DNA of 64,000 nucleotides from positions 248,001 through 312,000 of the forward strand of contig JAFEMH010002549.1 of the NCBI GenBank assembly GCA_022495995.1. The letters are read 5' to 3'. The notes beneath the pieces were generated by a model. It had not been told where the DNA came from. It did not search any database and saw nothing but the letters and a program-made list of their open reading frames with translations. Positions 61,491 through 64,000 of this stretch are shown piece by piece. Each line of letters begins with the position of its first letter. The stretch's first letter is position 1. A program made the translations under genes and the position numbers. Source of the stretch: Adenophora triphylla var. japonica (lineage: Eukaryota; Streptophyta; Magnoliopsida; Asterales; Campanulaceae).

Positions 61491-62084
61491 ATATATCAAA
61501 GTAGGTCGTTAATAATGTCAATGAGCATTTAGCTTAAAGACGTACTTTTCTCGAGAAGGTTAAGGGTTGAAACCCCCTACATTGTATTTAAAATGTTGTA
61601 ATTTGAAAAGAAATAGGTCGTTAATTTTTTCATTCACTTTGTTAACGTCCATAAAAAATGTTGCATACTGACATAAATTATGACATCGAAAATAAATGAC
61701 ATAAAGTATGAACATCAAAAATAAAATAGCAAAAATTGCTACATTGTTAATCACAATGCAATTCCTATTAAACTTATGTGCAACAAAATTATTAAAATTG
61801 AACACAATTTTTCTAACTTTATAAATGTTAATGTTTTTATTCATTTATAATAGAGTAACTCTTGTGAAAAACTAGTTTTTTTCAAAATGTTATAAAAAAC
61901 TAGTTTTCAGAACAGTTCATCACTCTTATTAGTTAGACTTAATGCTTTAAAACTAGTTTTTTTCTAATGTTACAAAAAAACTAGTTTTTTACAAGATTTT
62001 GGCTTTATAATATACTTATATTATAAAAATAAATCATGATATTAGCAAATTAGCTTTTCGTGCGGAGCACGGGTTACCTACTAG
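61491..62084 (+). mobile_element. Possible plus-strand Helitron 3' part
   Basis: At 62058-62084, CGTGCGGAGCACG hairpin, GGTTACCTA and CTAG (62081-62084) with T outside match a Helitron 3' end. The start given here is only the edge of the minisatellite, since no 5' end was found. No coding content. The sequence includes four near-copies of the palindrome AAAACTAGTTTT at 61867-61992. Confidence 0.45.
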
Positions 62085-62268
62085 TAAATATTGAAATATA
62101 AAGTGTGAAATAGTTAAAATCATTTGATACATACATGTATGAATGTTTACATTAAAATGAGTAGCTTTTATACTATCAATTGTATAATTCTTATTTTGTA
62201 TATATAAAACTTTGAATGAAATCGAAACATCTTTAAAGATATAGCATTTTCGCTTATTATTTTGTTAA

Positions 62269-63361
62269 CTAGCGAATAACCCGTCGAAATTCGACGGGCG
62301 TAGTTAGGCTTATTATTACTTATTGTCATAATCTGTAATTAGGTTTATATCCAACAATAAAAAAATTGACACGATAATTTTGAGACGGAGGGAGTATGCT
62401 GTACACATATAAAATTACTTTACTACATTCAGAATAACTCTATTTAGCCTATATGTGTTGGGATGACCAAACATATTTTGGTCGCATATATCTATTTCTA
62501 TTATAAAAAAAAATGTGGGTACACTTGCTCACCGATTTTTTAAGAGATGGAGGAGATATAAAAATTTCTGAATGCACAATCAAGATACATTAAGAAAGCA
62601 CGACTCAGGACCTTATGAAGCATTTCAGATAATACTCAAGTTGTGATTATTATAAATCTGAATTATGCATACTCATAGTTTATAAATGTGTCAAAATCAT
62701 ACCAACATTTCAAGTTTCAACCACTTGACAACCATTTACCAAACAAAATATTAGTAGCTCCCTTGAATATAGTTATCAAAGCTTTAGCCATCAAGCAAAA
62801 TATTATAATTTCTCTTGTGAGTCATTTTCTGATTAGGAAAGATTATTAAAATAAATAAGTCATGGCATTCATATGCAACACTGGAATGAAAATAAATAAA
62901 CTTGATAGTTTATCATAAATCCCAAAGTACCAAATGAAATAACAAAATACCAAAGAAAATATTTGTTAACCATCCCCCTCAATCTACCCACGATAATGTC
63001 ACCTTGGGAAAATGAATTATAAATAAAAATTTTAAAAACAAAAAATCTGCATTTAAATAAAATATTAATCGATTCAGTTTTGAAGAATTACATTTCCTTA
63101 TTTACTAATTGCTTTCCCGTTTTCTGAAAATTCAAATTTTGATTTCAAAATTCAAATGTTGATTGAGCTTAAATTGGGATAATTTACTGTATATATATTT
63201 ACCTTATAAACATTAACCTTTTATTAAATGAAAAATCAATTTATTAAATATAAAATCTTTGAAACTAAGATCAATGGGAGAATTACATAACATCATGTCA
63301 TAATAGTGACATGGCTTAATGTGAGAGCTCTAAATGTTTGTCTTTTAATATATTATATAGA
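62269..63361 (-). mobile_element. Short non-autonomous Helitron
   Basis: Minus strand 3' end: hairpin CCCGTCGAATTTCGACGGG, TTATTCG, CTAG (62269-62272), T outside. 5' end: TCTATATAATATATTAAAAG (TC at 63360-63361) with A outside. 1093 bp. The subterminal TTATTATTACTTATTG is shared with Helitron 3 at 52080. One broken Stowaway end (GAGACGGAGGGAGTA) lies at 62380. No gene. Confidence 0.78.
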
Positions 63362-64000
63362 TGGATCATTATAGTACTACTTCTTTCATCTCAAAAAGGA
63401 ATTATAAATAAATTATTTAAAAATAATAATATTTATTTTTGGACCGTTACTCTTTGATTATATTTTTAAATTCCTATTTATAAGACTCTTGCATGTATAT
63501 AGATCATTACATTAATATTTCTTTAGTCCCAAAATAAAAAAAATTGATCAATTTTTATTTTGCTTAAAATAAAAAAAATATTCATTTATTAGACTATATT
63601 ATTGTAACTATTTCTAATTTATATACTAAAGATTTCAATTTATAAAATAAATTTGTATGTATATGGATCATAATTATAGTACTACTTCTTCTGTCTCAAA
63701 ATGAATTATAAATAAAAAATTTAAAAACAAAAAATTTGCATTTAAATAAAATATTAATCGATCCAGTTTTGAAGAATTACATTTCCTTATTTACTAATTG
63801 CTTTCCCGTTTTCTGAAAATTCAAATTTTGATTTCAAAATTCAAATGTTGATTGAGCTTAAATCGGGATAATTTACTGTATAAATATTAACCTTTTATTA
63901 AATGAAAATTCAATTTATTAAATGAAAAATCTTTGAAACTAAGACCAAATGGGAGAATTACATAATGACATGTCATAATAGTGACATGGCTTAATGTGAG
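63011..64000 (-). repeat. Direct duplication of a Helitron 5' segment with flank
   Basis: 63011-63325 and 63700-64000 are near-identical (AATGAATTATAAATAAAAA, TTAATCGAT, TGACATGGCTTAATGTGAG), spaced 675-689 bp. The first copy contains the 5' region of the Helitron at 62269-63361. The second copy is cut by the window end just before its expected terminus near 64036. No gene in 63362-64000. Confidence 0.85.

Overview
The window is nuclear DNA of a flowering plant, almost certainly a eudicot. Genes are split by GT-AG introns. A chloroplast-type ferrochelatase and a plant KH-domain RNA-binding protein are present. The mobile elements (Stowaway MITEs with CTCCCTCCGTCCCA ends, Ty3/Gypsy LTR elements with initiator-tRNA primer sites, hAT, Mutator-like, Helitrons) are typical of plants. 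An asterid is my guess, but nothing here settles the order.

Only two genes look intact. FC1 (27592..35269, + strand, 9 exons, 481 codons) encodes ferrochelatase-1, the last step of heme synthesis. A two-KH-domain protein with a long Gln/Gly/Tyr/Pro-rich tail (45221..51304, - strand, 6 exons, 643 codons) is the second. Nearly everything else is transposon-derived.

Layout: 1-2079 is repeat-rich intergenic DNA. 2080-13998 and 14001-27330 read as two minus-strand Helitrons lying head to tail, 2 bp apart. The first carries neutral ceramidase and OPR exons and is split by an 8.7 kb Gypsy element (A). The second carries PPR, RPA1 and RMT2-like exons and is split by a second Gypsy element (B), itself interrupted by a 3.7 kb hAT transposon. 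The second Helitron ends 262 bp upstream of the FC1 start codon. FC1 introns hold a Stowaway MITE, a Pack-MULE with a kinesin 5' end, and two other inverted-repeat elements. A third Gypsy element (C, 36414-40281) sits in a CT microsatellite and keeps an 834-codon ORF that joins Gag directly to RNase H and integrase. 40282-45220 holds two non-autonomous hAT elements. 51814-64000 holds two short Helitrons. The 5' end of one has grown, with its flank, into an array of 13 units of about 569 bp (14 Helitron termini), followed by a 51-bp AT minisatellite. The other shows the start of a similar duplication cut off by the window end.

The two most unusual signals are this Helitron-terminus array, seen at two loci, and clusters of GC-rich near-palindromes built on GCGGTCGC or GCGGCCGC. 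The clusters occur in the LTRs of three different Gypsy elements and next to the 3' end of an unrelated hAT element.
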